Assembly: GCA_917880885.1 (NCBI GenBank) | Contig: OU862915.1 | Location: forward strand, 36,030,676 to 36,094,675 | Origin: Limnephilus marmoratus | Taxonomy: Eukaryota; Arthropoda; Insecta; Trichoptera; Limnephilidae | Direction of reading: 5' to 3' | DNA length: 64,000 nucleotides | Shown here: positions 33,449 to 44,405 of the stretch, one piece after another | How positions within the stretch are numbered: the stretch's first letter is position 1 | How the letters are laid out: each line of letters begins with the position of its first letter | Translations under genes and position numbers: made by a program | The notes under the pieces: model-generated | What the model saw: only the letters and a program-made list of their open reading frames with translations | The model's database searches: none | Told to the model about the DNA's origin: nothing

Positions 33449-33875
33449 TGGGAGGCGGGAACGGGTACAGCCGCCGCGGGAACAATTTGTTGGATAACCA
33501 ACACCTATGCCATAATAGGCCACCCCAAGTGGTTCGCTACGTTTGGTGACTTAGGGGGGGGGGGTGCGGGTTCTTGGGGTGAGGTTTATCTGGGTCTTGG
33601 CGGCGGATGCTTTTGCCCACCAGCTGGGAGAGAAGAAGGTTAAGAGAGTCCCTTGATTTCTCCAGCTGTTCTCTCTCACCGCAGTAGGAGGGATGGATTT
33701 ATAAGTCCCATGAGTCACTTCTGGACACACTTACCCCCAGACTCCTACCCACCCCTAATTCCTTCCCAGAACTTCCTCTCCTTCCTTTCCAAAATAGACC
33801 CTCCACCAAAGATGGCACAGCCCCTGAGGGAAAATTTTCCTCAGGGCCTATTATGTGGAGATATTTAAAAAAAAT
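33449..33875 (+). mobile_element. SINE-A copy with A-rich tail
   Basis: Head TTTGGGAGGCGGGAACGGGT, a G(9) run in the middle, and the tail CAGCCCCTGAGGGAAAATTT / TCCTCAGGGCC, ending in A(8). Confidence 0.9.
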
Positions 33876-34525
33876 CAGAGTGTGTAATTCACGTGCGGTA
33901 GAAGTGAAACTAGAAAGTCGCCAGATGTCGCTTTCATTTTTTTTGCTTGTTTTTTAAAGTGGTTTGAAGATTGGATATTTGTTGAAGTTTAGATATATGT
34001 TTGAAAATTTGATTTCACAAAATAAAATGTTTTTTTGGATTTCGTAGAATTTGAACCCCCGTTCGTTTGATTTTTGTCTGGCTTTCTGGCCGCTGAGACT
34101 TGTCAGGCACCTTGCCCACTACGCTATGGAATGCACGTACCGAGGTGCGAATACGCCGCATTATATTAAAACCGAGTATTTGTGTAGAACTGAGTTGTGA
34201 CGCATTTCATCGCCTTAGTTCTTAATTGTCCAAACGACCATTTTAGTTTTTGTTCAATCTCCACTTTAAAATTAAAAATAAAGTATAAAAAGTAATAGTT
34301 AATCACTTAAGTAAGAATTATTTAAACTAATGAGACCTTTATGTTTACGGAAATAGTTTTACTTAAACACTTATCATATTGCTTCATTAAAATAATCAAA
34401 GAAAACCTTCCCCTCCTGCAAAATTTTCTAATAGTCGTTTGGACAATTAAGAACTAAGGCGACGATTTGTATTTTACCCAAATTTCAAGTCCCTAACTGC
34501 TCTAAAGAAGTTCACTTAAAAAATA
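33876..34525. mobile_element. Family E repeat interrupted by a MITE
   Basis: The left part (to 34207) and right part (from 34465) match the family E copy at 18985-19356: TTTGGATTTCGTAGAATTTG, GCCGCTGAGACTTGTCAGGC, ATTATATTAAAACCGAGTA and, after the gap, AAATTTCAAGTCCCTAACTG. Confidence 0.75.
34208..34464. mobile_element. 257-bp MITE with near-perfect TIR and ATTT duplication
   Basis: TCGCCTTAGTTCTTAATTGT and CCAAACGAC at the left are reversed exactly at the right (GTCGTTTGGACAATTAAGAA, CTAAGGCGA). ATTT flanks both sides (34204-34207, 34465-34468). No ORF. Confidence 0.8.
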
Positions 34526-35560
34526 GTTATTATTCTTTGTACTCATACTTTGTAAAACTGGGGTAATACATTGCCTTCCAATGATCGTTTATATTTTACA
34601 ATTACCCACCATCTCAGGGTTAACCTGTCACTATTAATACGTTCCACATTATGACGATTTCTAGCACACACATCAACACTTCTGTTCGTTGATTTTCAAA
34701 ACTTAAATAACTGTTGAAATTTCTACACGCGTAAAAAAACAGATAAATATTGGTATAACGAGGGTGACGGGGAATTCATTTTAACGACTTAAATGTTTTA
34801 GTGGCTGTGAATCACTTTAATTTTATTACAACTATTTTTGCAACGCGTTCTGAATTTGTTACAAATTATTGCATCGTTAAAGCGTTAAATTTTATAGTGA
34901 AGCATGATATTATGAACAATTATTATATAAATAACAACATAGATTTACAATCCGTATCTATTTTTTGATATTTTTTCTGTCTGTTGATGAACATGGAACA
35001 AACAATACTGGGCTTTGTTTTGTTTCTTTGATGTTTCATGAGCACACTTTCTCAATATGATAATGGCGTTACGAGTTGTTAATTAACTACAATTTCCTGG
35101 AAATTGTAGACGTCCCGGTTTCATGACGCCCGAGTTTGAAGCACAAAAAATCATATTTTTGTCAGAAAATTTTAAAACAGGTTGCATTTCTCAAAAGCTG
35201 GGTTAAGTTTTTACCATTTTTGAAAAAAGGGACAATTTAAATATTTACTACATCCAAATCGAAAAATTGATTTCTCTTTTTCTGTCGTATCGTTGAAAGA
35301 ATTTGTGAATTATTGTGAAAGGAATTCTCGATTCGGAACTCAATTGTTAGAATAAACTCTATCTCGTTTCTAGTTGTTTTCATATTGCTTTGTTCTGCGT
35401 TCTGCTTTCATTATTTTGTTTTACTATTATTTTGATACTGACTCGTACGATGTTATTCTGACTCTTGACGAGACTTGACTCTAGTATTTGATTCATCTGA
35501 ACGTGCCATGTCTCCCTCGGGCGTTCCCAAATTTTTCCATTCATTCACGTCTTATGTTAA
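34526..35560. other. No gene seen
   Basis: AT-rich sequence. No repeat or ORF that I can assign. Confidence 0.4.
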
Positions 35561-35726
35561 CTTTATCCACTTTTCTTCGTTCCAATACCCAAACTATCCA
35601 GGAATCCCTTTTTTAATTTTTCTCATTACGCATAGATCGACCTTTGCATTCTTCACAAGATTTTCCATATATCTCACAAGATCGTACATGGTTTATCGCA
35701 CGTTCTTCTCAAGGGTCTCTTCAATT
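35560..35726. repeat. Copy 1 of a dispersed repeat (likely old LINE sequence)
   Basis: Shares ATCCCTTTTTTAAT.TT, CTCATTACGC.TAGATC and TGGTTTATCGCACGT with 36716-36870. The reverse strand gives short frames like KGMPKWCGYGNEE, which suggests a decayed LINE C-terminal part, but weakly. Confidence 0.45.
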
Positions 35727-35727
35727 T

Positions 35728-36062
35728 GGGAGGCGGGAATGGGTACCGCCGCCCCGGGAACCTTTATTGGATAACCAACACCTCTGCCATAGGTCACCCC
35801 AAGTGGTTCGCTACGTTTGGTGATTTAGCAGGGGTGCCCGGGTTCATGGGGTGAAGTTTGTCTAGGTCTTGGAGGCGGATGACCAGGACATACTGAACCC
35901 CAGATTTCTACCCACCCCTTAAAACCTTTTCCTTCCCAGAACTCTCCTCTCCTTCCTTTCCTTAAAAAAACCCTCCACACAGCATCCCCAAAGATGACAT
36001 AGGCCCTGAAAGGGAAATTATTTTCCTCAGGGCCTCCTGTGCGAAGCTCATGTAAAAAAATA
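35728..36062 (+). mobile_element. SINE-A copy
   Basis: Complete order from TTGGGAGGCGGGAATGGGTA to GGGCCTCCTGTGCGAAGCTC and a short A run. A central part is shorter than in the 52687 copy, as in the 15194 and 54415 copies: they share GGAGGCGGATGACCAGGACA, a subfamily mark. Confidence 0.9.
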
Positions 36063-36065
36063 TAT

Positions 36066-36452
36066 ATTTCGCTACGTTTGGTGACTTAGCAGAGGTGCCC
36101 GGGTTCATGGGGTGAGTTTTGTCCAGGTCTTAACGGCGGATGCTTTTGCCCACCTGCTACGTGGCGGGCCGGATCGAGAGAGACAGGTTGAGTCAAGCCT
36201 TTTGACCTTTCCAGCTGGACTTCCTCGTCCCATCACCTTGTACCGCAGTTGGGGGATGGATTCATACATCCGTCACTTCTGGACACACTGACCTCCGGAT
36301 TTCTACCCACCCCACATACATTTTTCCTTCCCAGAACTTCCTATCCTTTCCTTCCTTAAAAAGACCCCCCACATAGCATCCCCTAAGGTGACATAGGTGC
36401 TCATGGAAATAATTTTCCTGAGAACCTCCTCTGTGGAGCTTACGTAAAAAAA
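36066..36452 (+). mobile_element. SINE-A copy, 5'-truncated, directly after another
   Basis: Starts within the element at TTCGCTACGTTTGGTGACTT and runs to CTCCTCTGTGGAGCTTACGT and poly(A). It inserted at the tail of the previous copy. Confidence 0.9.
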
Positions 36453-36715
36453 ACTATAATATTCAGTATAATTTCACCCTTCTTCTGCCAGTTCTATTCA
36501 TCACTACCATACATCTGGACGGTTCTTTGACAGTTGAAGTAAGAGGATGCAAAGAGGATATACGGCCGCACAACCAAAATCGTTATACTTATATCCGAAG
36601 GCATCTTGAGTGAAAATCCGCAGGAAAAATATTTTTGATAACAATAATTTCGACTCTCGAAGGAGCAAAATAATAACAAAACACGACATACTAATATGGA
36701 AACATTATCTTTACC

Positions 36716-36960
36716 CACCTTTCTTCATTCCCATATCCACACCATTTAGGCATCCCTTTTTTAATCTTCCTCATTACGCTTAGATCAGCCTTTCATTCTT
36801 TGCGAATCTCCACATTTTCAACATACGTGGTTTATCGCACGTACGTATCACAGGGATCTCATTTACACAGCATCCAGTATAGTTTTTTTACTTCCTCTGC
36901 CAGTTTCATTCATCACTGCCATTCATTTGGACAGGTCCATCGTGGACTGCTAGTTTCTCT
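36716..36960. repeat. Copy 2 of a dispersed repeat (likely old LINE sequence)
   Basis: Second copy of the 35560-35726 sequence. The adjoining CTTC.TCTGCCAGTT..ATTCATCACTGCC phrase also occurs twice (36480 and 36890). Confidence 0.45.
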
Positions 36961-37179
36961 GGCCCTCTACTAAAATGTTTATAATGATGCTATTAAGACC
37001 TTAAATATTGTCATCGCCTATAGATTATCCCTTCAGTTTTTGTTGCTTTTAACACGAGGTTTTCCCCACATTTAAGTTAATAAAACATTTCCATTTTAGC
37101 TATCGAAGATTTTTATTAAGTCATTTTGTGTCCGAATGGCACCGCGCTGCCGTAAAGACTATCTTAGCGATATACGGTA

Positions 37180-37605
37180 CCTGTTTACAGGAAGTAATAA
37201 TTACATTCGAGATGTGGATCTACAGAAGAATACTCAAAATAAGTTGGATGGATAGAGTTACGAATAAAGATGTTTTGGTTTGGATGGATGAAGAAAAAGG
37301 AGTTATTAAAACAATAAAAATCCGTAAACTTCAACATTTAGGACATGTGACGAGACATCCAGAGAAGTACCAGATCTTGCATCTCATGATGCAGGGAAAG
37401 ATTGTCAGAAGACGGAGCTCTGGAAGAAGGAGAACATCGTGGCTGAAAATACTGAGACAGTGGTTTGGGCAATCTACTGTAGAGCCATTCCGGGCCGCAG
37501 TAAACAAAGTCCGCATAGTCAACATGATAGCCATCGTCTTTTGAACAAACAGGGCATGAGAAAAAGAAGAATAATTACAGTTTCTACATTCTTCCTAGGG
37601 TGAGA
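37180..37605 (+). pseudogene. LINE2 reverse transcriptase C-terminal fragment
   Basis: The + strand frame reads FEMWIYRRILKISWMDRVTN...IRKLQHLGHVTRHPEKYQ... and FRAAVNKVRIVNMIA. This is the C-terminal part of a common insect non-LTR endonuclease/reverse-transcriptase polyprotein. About 120 codons remain, without catalytic domains. Confidence 0.8.
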
Positions 37606-38029
37606 TGTAACTAATTTAGTTGTGTCTACTGTGTTGAGTTATCATAAAAACGTTAAAAAAATCATCAAACATTTTCATCGGAATTATTAGCTGATCTCCA
37701 CATTTGTATTTCGGTAAGTATGATTTACGGGACAGAAAGTGAATTATTGTAATGGTGTTTTCAATATTTTTCATGTTCTATATTGAAAAATACAGAGCGT
37801 AGCTCATTTTGTATGTACGTCAAGCGAAAATGCATCATACTCAAGTAAACAGTCCGTTCACCCGATATGGAATAAACACCACTAAACAGTGCACAGAAAA
37901 TTCCTAGAAGTGTGATCTATACTCCATACTCTCTATACCTACAGAGTTGAAAAACTAATTGTCGTGTCTTTCAATGGTCCTCCAAACTCCAGTTAAAAAT
38001 ACCTCTTGCTTTAACTCTACTTTCGTTCT

Positions 38030-38340
38030 CTCCTTTTTTTCTCGTGCCCTGTCCGTTCAACGGACGTTTATCTATAATGTTGGCTATGCGGACTTTGTTA
38101 ACTGCGGCCCGGATTTGCTCTACAGTAGACTTCTTTCCCTGCATTATGTGATGCAAGATCTCATACTTCTCTGGATGTCGCATCACATGTTCCAGATATT
38201 GAAGTTTACGAATTTTTATTGTTTTAATAACTTATTTTTCTTTATTCATCCCAATCATAACATCTTCATTCACAACTCTGCCCATCCAGCTTATTATGAG
38301 TACTTCTTTCGTTCTCGGCTGCGCCAATTTTGGTAATTGG
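38030..38340 (-). pseudogene. LINE2 C-terminal fragment with internal deletion
   Basis: The minus strand gives SWMGRVVNEDVMIGMNKEK, MRHPEKYEILHHIMQGK, then directly STVEQIRAAVNKVRIANI. The GRRRTSWL segment of the 37180 copy is deleted and the frame is broken. Confidence 0.75.
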
Positions 38341-38790
38341 CGCCTCTGCGGTAAAGTTCTCCTTTTGTTGGCTGCGCCAATTGTGGTAATTGTTCGTCTC
38401 GGAATAACGGCGATCAACACCAAGTAAAATACTGTTGATATATAGAGAATGGTAATTCTTCTGGGAGTTTTACTGATGTATTCGTAAGTCTATGGGTAGT
38501 TACACTCTTGGAATATAGATTAAGAAATTATATTTAATTGTACTAAGACCTTCGACTGTAGGTCCCTAACAGGCCTGTAAAATTATTTACCTGTAAGAAA
38601 GTTAACTATTTTAAAATATTTTATTAATTAAAAATAGTGTGTAGTGAATGGTAGGACTAGGAAAGTTGTGAATAGAGAATACCAGAGGAAGACATTGCAT
38701 CGCCAAGTGAATTAAAAAAGTCTATTTAATGTTCAGAATATTAGAAGAGTATGCATGAGTTCTGCCTACTTCTCCAGGAAAACGGCATGA

Positions 38791-38863
38791 TTGACTAGCA
38801 GAGTGGTAAAATGCGTTGGGTTCCAACTAAGGCGTCGCGGATTCAATTCTCTGCATCATTGCG
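38791..38863 (+). repeat. tRNA-like SINE head, family unknown
   Basis: GACTAGCAGAGTGGTAAAAT (A-box-like) and GCGGATTCAATTCTCTGC (B-box-like). Its body is split by the family C insertion at 38879 and resumes at 39085. Confidence 0.5.
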
Positions 38864-38878
38864 AAAGCAACATTTTCC

Positions 38879-39084
38879 GTTACTCAATCAAAAATCCGGA
38901 AACAGAAAAATCAGTAAAAGATTTTGACACCTCCGGGACTCGAACCAGCAAAGAGATCCTGGGTTCGAGTCCCAGAGGTGTTAACAACTTTTCTGATTTT
39001 TCTGTTTCCAGATTTTCGATTGAGTTTCGCTTCATTTAATTAAATATTACAATTTGAGGTTTTACTCATAAAAGTTAAAATAAA
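38879..39084 (+). mobile_element. Family C SINE, head-to-head dimer with 15-bp target duplication
   Basis: AAAGCAACATTTTCC flanks the insertion at 38864-38878 and 39085-39099. The right part is a plus-strand family C copy: CTGGGTTCGAGTCCCAGAGG, CTGATTTTTCTGTTTCCAGA, GATTGAGTTTCGC, TTTACTCATAAAAGTT, A-rich end. The left part is the same body and tRNA 3' half in reverse (CACCTCCGGGACTCGAAC). The long duplication and A-rich end point to LINE-type retroposition. Confidence 0.85.
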
Positions 39085-39189
39085 AAAGCAACATTTTCCA
39101 CTTGTAATGCTTAAAATAGGAGGAATTCAAATATTATTCGTTCACCGCCAGGAAAGTTCTTTCTTTAAAAAAAGTAACTTCAATTTTTT

Positions 39190-39895
39190 TAATCACTTAA
39201 AACAATATAGCGACTGAATTGAAAATTTGAAACAGAAAAATCAGAAAAAGATACGACCGCATCTAGGATTAAACCCAGGACCTTAGCTTTGCCGAGGCGC
39301 TGCACTGAGGTAATGGGACCCTATCTCCTTAGGCCATATTTCACTATGGTCATATTTCGACTAAGAACTATCAATATTATTGTTCAAAATTAAAAGGCTA
39401 CCGACATCTGTATGTTATTTAAATAGATTAAGATATTGTAGACCAACAAGATGGTGTGAGTCATTGCTAAGAGTCAAGTCGGTATGGTAGGGAGTTATTT
39501 GGCTAATTAGTTTCCTTTTCTAGCGACATGACAGCTCTGTTTATGTATTGAATTTCTGTTGATTATAAATAGACTCACATCTTGTTTTTAGTGTTCTTCT
39601 CCGAAAAAAGTTTAAATAGTAAACGATCGCCAGTTGGGCCCGGTGTACAATTGTTATTCTCACCGTTCCTTAAAACAAAAAACATGTAACTTGTGATAAA
39701 ATATTTAATATAATTTAAAATATTATCTTTATTTTTTTAAGGTATATTTTATTGACTGCTACTTTATGTATGACGATTCTTCTCAAAGTAAATGCTATCT
39801 AGATAGTGTCTTAGACAAATTTATCCATTTTTATTAACGTGCGACATCCATTGACTTTCCTGTAATTCTAGGATGAATATTTATTTTTATCGTAA
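39190..39895 (-). mobile_element. Family C longer repeat, decayed
   Basis: TTGAAACAGAAAAATCAGAA, a decayed tRNA-like part, ATATTTCGACTAAGAACTAT and CTATCTAGATAGTGTC..GCGACATCCATTGACTTT match 6157-6570 in order, with about 300 bp more between them. Confidence 0.6.
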
Positions 39896-39900
39896 CTTAA

Positions 39901-40614
39901 GAGGGCATTACCAGAGAAAGCCGGAAATACGTCATTTTCAAAAAAGTGTTTTAGACGTATTGACTCTTTTTCACCAAAAATTTAAAATGGATTTCGAAAG
40001 ATTGTTCTTTTATCTAGTGAAGTTATGTAATAAATTTTTAGATTTTTTTTAAATTTTTAGTATAATAAGGTTATTCCATAGGTCGTTGGCAGATTTGTTA
40101 AATTTTCAAAAAAGTTTTTGTATTATACCACACCCATTTCAAATAATGTAATCATGCAATAAAATAAATCAATACATTATCTAGCAGAGTTATGTATTAG
40201 AATTTTAATTTTAGTTTCAATAAAATCATTAAAAAATATGTACGTACATGTGTTTCTTGACGAAAATTGATCCATTTGTGTATTTATTTGCGCACTTACA
40301 AACTAATATATTTCAGATTTTTTTAATATTCTTATTAAATTTAGACATTATTGAAAAATGATAAATACTTATAATCAAAAAATAACTACAAAAAGTACAC
40401 TATTTTAATAATTTTATCATCACGCCTTTCAGCATTTTTGGATGAAGGTATAAATTAAAGCTAATTTGGATTGAAATAAATTCGATATTGAGTTATAATT
40501 TAAAAAAGCTGGTACGGAGAATAATTAGTCTTTCTCATTGTAACCGCCCTGCACGATCGGAAGAACAACTTTCGACGAAATGTGGATTTTCGTCCGCTGG
40601 CTGGTTAAACGCTC
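39901..40614 (+). mobile_element. TTAA-flanked MITE, 714 bp
   Basis: TTAA on both sides (39897-39900, 40615-40618). Ends GAGGGCATTACCAG and, in reverse, GAGCGTTTAACCAG are imperfect TIRs. A second, inverted copy lies at 29239-29962. No ORF. Confidence 0.8.
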
Positions 40615-40620
40615 TTAAGA

Positions 40621-40760
40621 AGTAAAAAATCAAATTGTAATATTTAATCAATGAAGACAAAATTGGCGGCTCAGTAGGAAAATTAAAACAGAAAAATCAG
40701 AAAGAGATACGGTTGCATCCAGGAATTGAATATCATACTTCGACTAAGAACAGAAAATGG
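40621..40760 (-). mobile_element. Family C fragment
   Basis: TTTAATCAATGAAGACAAAA, AACAGAAAAATCAGAAAGAG and ATCATACTTCGACTAAGAAC. The tRNA-like core is mostly deleted. Confidence 0.6.
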
Positions 40761-41059
40761 AAAGAAAAAATTTCTGATCAATTTCACTAAAAGTTGGGAA
40801 GAAATTAACTTACTTTTGGCTATCGACACGCCCATTATACTCTTCTATTAGTTTATCTCTTCGTTAGTAATTCATGGGTGTTTTTGCCGCCTGCACGAAC
40901 CTAATAACACGTTGGATGATGACTCCAGTATAGTTAGTAGCGAGCAGCAAGCACCGGGGAACAGCTGTTGGGCGCTGGCAAAGTTTCAAATCGAGAAGCA
41001 CCACGCCGTTGATATGCTGTCAAGTTTGTGTCACCGCCCGCCTTAGTATTTATGGGAAA

Positions 41060-41185
41060 TTCCAGGAAAGGGGCGACATCCTTACAACACATTTGCAGCG
41101 TTTGTTGAATTGGTGCATCAAAAATATAAATTTACCAAGTCGATGTACTGTGAAGTAATGCAAGATAATGAGTTGTTGGTTTTAA
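41060..41185 (+). CDS. Coding-like segment split by a piggyBac insertion
   Basis: An open frame includes YNTFAAFVELVHQKYKFTKS and MYCEVMQDNELLVL. If the piggyBac-like element (41186-42859) and one TTAA are removed, the frame continues at 42864 with KDDR and a stop codon. I do not recognise the protein. It may be the end of a gene, a pseudogene or an older mobile element. Confidence 0.35.
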
Positions 41186-41258
41186 CACTAGAAAGACCAG
41201 GTACTGCTCCATACCTATAAAGACCATGACCGTCACTTTGACGGCTGATCACTTTTTT

Positions 41259-41738
41259 CAAATTGGGAGGCGGATATGAGTACCGCTGCCCCGGGAACCA
41301 TTTATTGGATAACCAACACCTCTGCCATAGGACACTCCAAGTGGTTCGCTACGTTTAGTGACTTAGCAGGGGTGTCCGGGTTCATTGGGTGAGGTTTGTC
41401 TGGGTCTAAGTGGCGAATACATTTGCCCACCTACTGCGTAGTGGACCGGGTCGGGAGACCCTTGTTGAGGGAGATACTTATCTTGTCCTCTCCAGCAGGA
41501 CCTTTCTCATCCCGTCGCCTTGCACCGCAGTGGGAGGGATGGATTCATTCGTCCGTCACTCCTGGATACATTTACAAAATTTTTCCTATTCATCTCTCAC
41601 ACTTTTTTCTTCCGAGAACTTCCTCTCCTTCCTTTCAGTAAAAACACCAATGCACACATAAATTCACACAGCATCCCCAAAGATGATATAGGCCCTGAGG
41701 GTTTTTTCCTCGGGGCTTCCTGGAAAAAAACATGTAAG
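41259..41738 (+). mobile_element. SINE-A copy inside the piggyBac-like element
   Basis: Head AAATTGGGAGGCGGATATGA, middle GGGTGAGGTTTGTCTGGGTC, tail CATCCCCAAAGATGATATAG and a decayed hairpin. Confidence 0.9.
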
Positions 41739-41771
41739 TGCAAAATGCTGCAATTTTAGTTCAAGCATGTG

Positions 41772-41939
41772 TTATGTTTGTATAATATCGTTACGTTTTT
41801 TATAAAATCGAATGCACTCTCCGCAAACGGGTTTCCTACAATTATCACAGGTATCATTTAATTGGTTTTTATTATATTTTTTATTAAATTGGCACTGTCG
41901 TCTTTTAGTAGTTTTATTTTCCGGTTTCTTTTCTTTTTC
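41772..41939 (-). pseudogene. piggyBac transposase C-terminal cysteine-rich end
   Basis: The minus strand reads EKEKKPENKTTKRRQC..., then TCDNCRKPVCGEC and a stop. Piggybac transposases end in a short zinc-binding cysteine-rich domain that binds the TIRs. The spacing C-x2-C-x4-C-x2-C fits its second half. The SINE-A at 41937 cuts the gene from the rest. Upstream, 42372-42480 may hold a further decayed piece (reverse frame with DPAALASEELTES). Confidence 0.7.
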
Positions 41940-42372
41940 GTTTATATTAGCTCCACAAAAAAGCCCTAAGGAAAATAATCCCCCTCAGGGCATTTGTCAT
42001 CTTTTGGGATGCTGTGTGGAGGGTACCTATAGGAAAGGGAAGAAGAATAGGTTCTGGGAAGGAAATGAGGTGAGGGGTGGGTGGGAAACTGGGGTTCAGT
42101 GTGTTCAAGAGCGCCCGACGTATGAATCTGTCCTCACTACTGCGGTGCAAGGCAATGTTCTGAGAGTCCTGCTGCCGAGGTCAAAAGATCACCCTCAATC
42201 GTTCCCTGCCGATCTGGTCTGCCACGCAGTTGTTTGGCAGACGCATCCGCCGCCAAGATCCGAACAAACCTAACCCCATGAACCCGGGCACCCCTGCTAA
42301 GTCACAAAACATAGCAAACCTCTTGGGGTGACCTATGGCAGACGTTTTGTTTGGTTATCCAATAAATGATTC
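41937..42372 (-). mobile_element. SINE-A copy inside the piggyBac-like element
   Basis: TTAGCTCCACAAAAAAGCCC, GGGATGCTGTGTGGAGGGT, ATGAACCCGGGCACCCCTGC, GGGGTGACCTATGGCAGACG and GGTTATCCAATAAATGATTC in reverse order of the + strand copies. Confidence 0.9.
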
Positions 42373-42863
42373 TGTCAGTTCTTCAGAAGCTAACGCAGCT
42401 GGATCAACTCTGGTATTTGTATACTCTGTCCTTCTCCAACAAGCCATAAAATAAATTTGGGCGAGAGCAATATTTTTCGGTATTTTATAAACTGTGACAG
42501 TGACCAATCAACTTTCAGATCGAGTATGAATAATACGCGATACCGAAAGAAAGAAACAGACATAATAGTACTATCATAAACGAAGAGAAATGGGTATGTT
42601 GTTAACTTGGGTAAAGAAGGTTGTAAATGAACTCAGCATTATGGCCCAAACCGTCACATTGACGGCGGCGGTCTTTGTAGGTATAAGTCAATATATCTCA
42701 AAAAGTAATTAAGACACATACCTGTTTTTTTCACCATAGTTGTTAAACCATAAATCATGAAATGTAAAAAAAAATCACACTAATACAATAATTATTAAGA
42801 AATATATCGTCACTTTACTTCGGGCTGCCGTCAAAATGAAGGCTCCGGTCTTTCTAGTGTTAA

Positions 42864-43332
42864 AAGATGATCGCTGAGAAATTAAAAATAAAGATGCTTA
42901 CCATACATATTTATTTAAAAGTAAAATAGAAGAGGGAGCCAGATTTGGTGTACGGAAGATCATCAAAGTAGGTGTGTGAAATATGTTTGAAATGGGGCTC
43001 TTTTATTAATCTAATTGTTTATTTATTAAAATGTTTTTATTTATTTTTTATGCCTATTTTTTTTGTTTCAAGCGTTTCTATCTATCATCGAAGATTAATT
43101 ACATCTTTTCATAAGCTCAGAAAAAAAATTGTACCGATCTTATAAAAACTGCTTTAAAGTAAAAAAAATCCTACTTACAAACACTTCCTGGGATATTGGT
43201 TTTATTGTATAATGTGGGAAATTAAGTTGTTTTGTAAACGATCGAAAAACATTTTAATATCTGTGGTAGAATTTAACAAAATGAAATAAAACATGATTTT
43301 TGGAGACGTTTTTTTTTACTTAAAACAAGCGG
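42864..43332. other. No gene seen
   Basis: Begins with the KDDR-stop continuation of the split frame; the rest is AT-rich. Confidence 0.4.
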
Positions 43333-44065
43333 CCAGTAAGTGTTGAATGGGAATTTCAACTTTATCACCATTTCAAGGTCGTGGGATCGAATCACGACGT
43401 GGGCAAATAAATTTTATTTGAATAATTTGCGTTATTTCACAATTAATTCATTTAAAATAATGTATAGTATAATTGCGGTGCGTTCAAGAGTGGAAGATAC
43501 TCTCAGTATCTCCCTGGTGTAGGGGAGGATCAGTAGGGGAAGGCGGGGCAACGGGGGAGGGGGCAAGATGGAGTTTTTGCTATATTGCTTTGTCCAAACC
43601 TTCTACGATCCTTATAATTCGTCCTCATGTGCCCATACCCTACCCCGTGCCTTTAGTTACTGCAACTGAATATTTAATTACATATTTTATAGCTTTTTTT
43701 AACATCTTTCGGTATTTTATTCCATGAAATGTTACAGCTTAATTACCAAAGTTTATTTACATAAAATGTAGATTTTGTAATATTTTAAGAACAATGTTTT
43801 ATTTATCTTTAAACGTTAACTACATGTCATGGCCCCCCACACCTATCGCCCTGGTGTAAGACCACCGTTCAGAATTGAAACGTTGCTTGGAATGGCGTTA
43901 GCCGTGTTTGGTAACCTGATCTGAATAGCCAGGTACTTTCCCCCACCTTCCTCTTCCCCGTCTCCTTCCCCTCCCCATTACCTTCAGCCTCACAACATAC
44001 CTCAATAAGAGATACCATAGTCTCACTGGCTCCAGACGGGAGCAGCTGAGACTTTTGTGAGGAAT
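43333..44065 (+). mobile_element. SINE-B copy interrupted by a 327-bp insertion
   Basis: A decayed tRNA-like head (TCGTGGGATCGAATCACGAC), then AAATAAATTTTATTTGAATA and GTGGAAGATACTCTCAGTAT. After the insertion come AGACCACCGTTCAGAATTGA, GATCTGAATAGCCAGGTAC and the pyrimidine tract. Confidence 0.85.
43522..43848. mobile_element. 327-bp insertion with 10-bp target duplication
   Basis: CCCTGGTGTA occurs at 43512-43521 and 43849-43858, once on each side. The insert starts GGGGAGGATC, has a G-rich left end and ends near CCCCCCACACCTATCG. TIRs are weak at best. A 10-bp duplication would fit a Mutator-type element or a retroposed sequence. Class not determined. Confidence 0.7.
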
Positions 44066-44280
44066 TACTACAAAAAAATTTTTCTTAAAAATTGATAAGG
44101 AGTCTAATTTTAAGTAGTCCGATTTTGATTCTTCAACTTAAGTCGCTTTTACAAAAAAATCTTAATTTTTTTCTAGCTTTACACAGGGAATATTTTAGGA
44201 ATTTAATTTTACACGGGGAAATTTTACTGAGTGGCAACGTGTGTAAACTACCTGCTTATTGTGTGATTACTGCATAAATG

Positions 44281-44405
44281 TCCCAACTACTCCCGCTGTC
44301 CGGAGCTAATGGGACAGTAGCATACCCAACTAGGGTATGTTGTGCGGCTGGAGGAAGTAAGGAAAGGAAGGAGATAGGGAAGAGGAAGGTGGGGTCGGGA
44401 CGAAG
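44281..44405 (-). mobile_element. SINE-B fragment
   Basis: GGAGCTAATGGGACAGTAG, CCCAACTAGGGTATGTTGTG and a purine-rich tract match the SINE-B 3' part in reverse. Confidence 0.75.

Larger units (their letters stand above)
41186..42859 (-). mobile_element. piggyBac-like element, transposase mostly lost
   Basis: TTAA lies on both sides (41182-41185, 42860-42863), and the ends are CACTAGAAAGACC and its exact reverse. Subterminal inverted motifs CCGTCA(C)TTTGACGG occur near both ends. Inside are a transposase C-terminal fragment (minus strand, 41772-41939) and two SINE-A insertions in opposite orientation. Confidence 0.9.

Noticed and set aside
36494..36718. Minus-strand ORFs of 61-74 codons
   Set aside because: Two frames are open over the same bases in old repeat-like sequence, with no domain.
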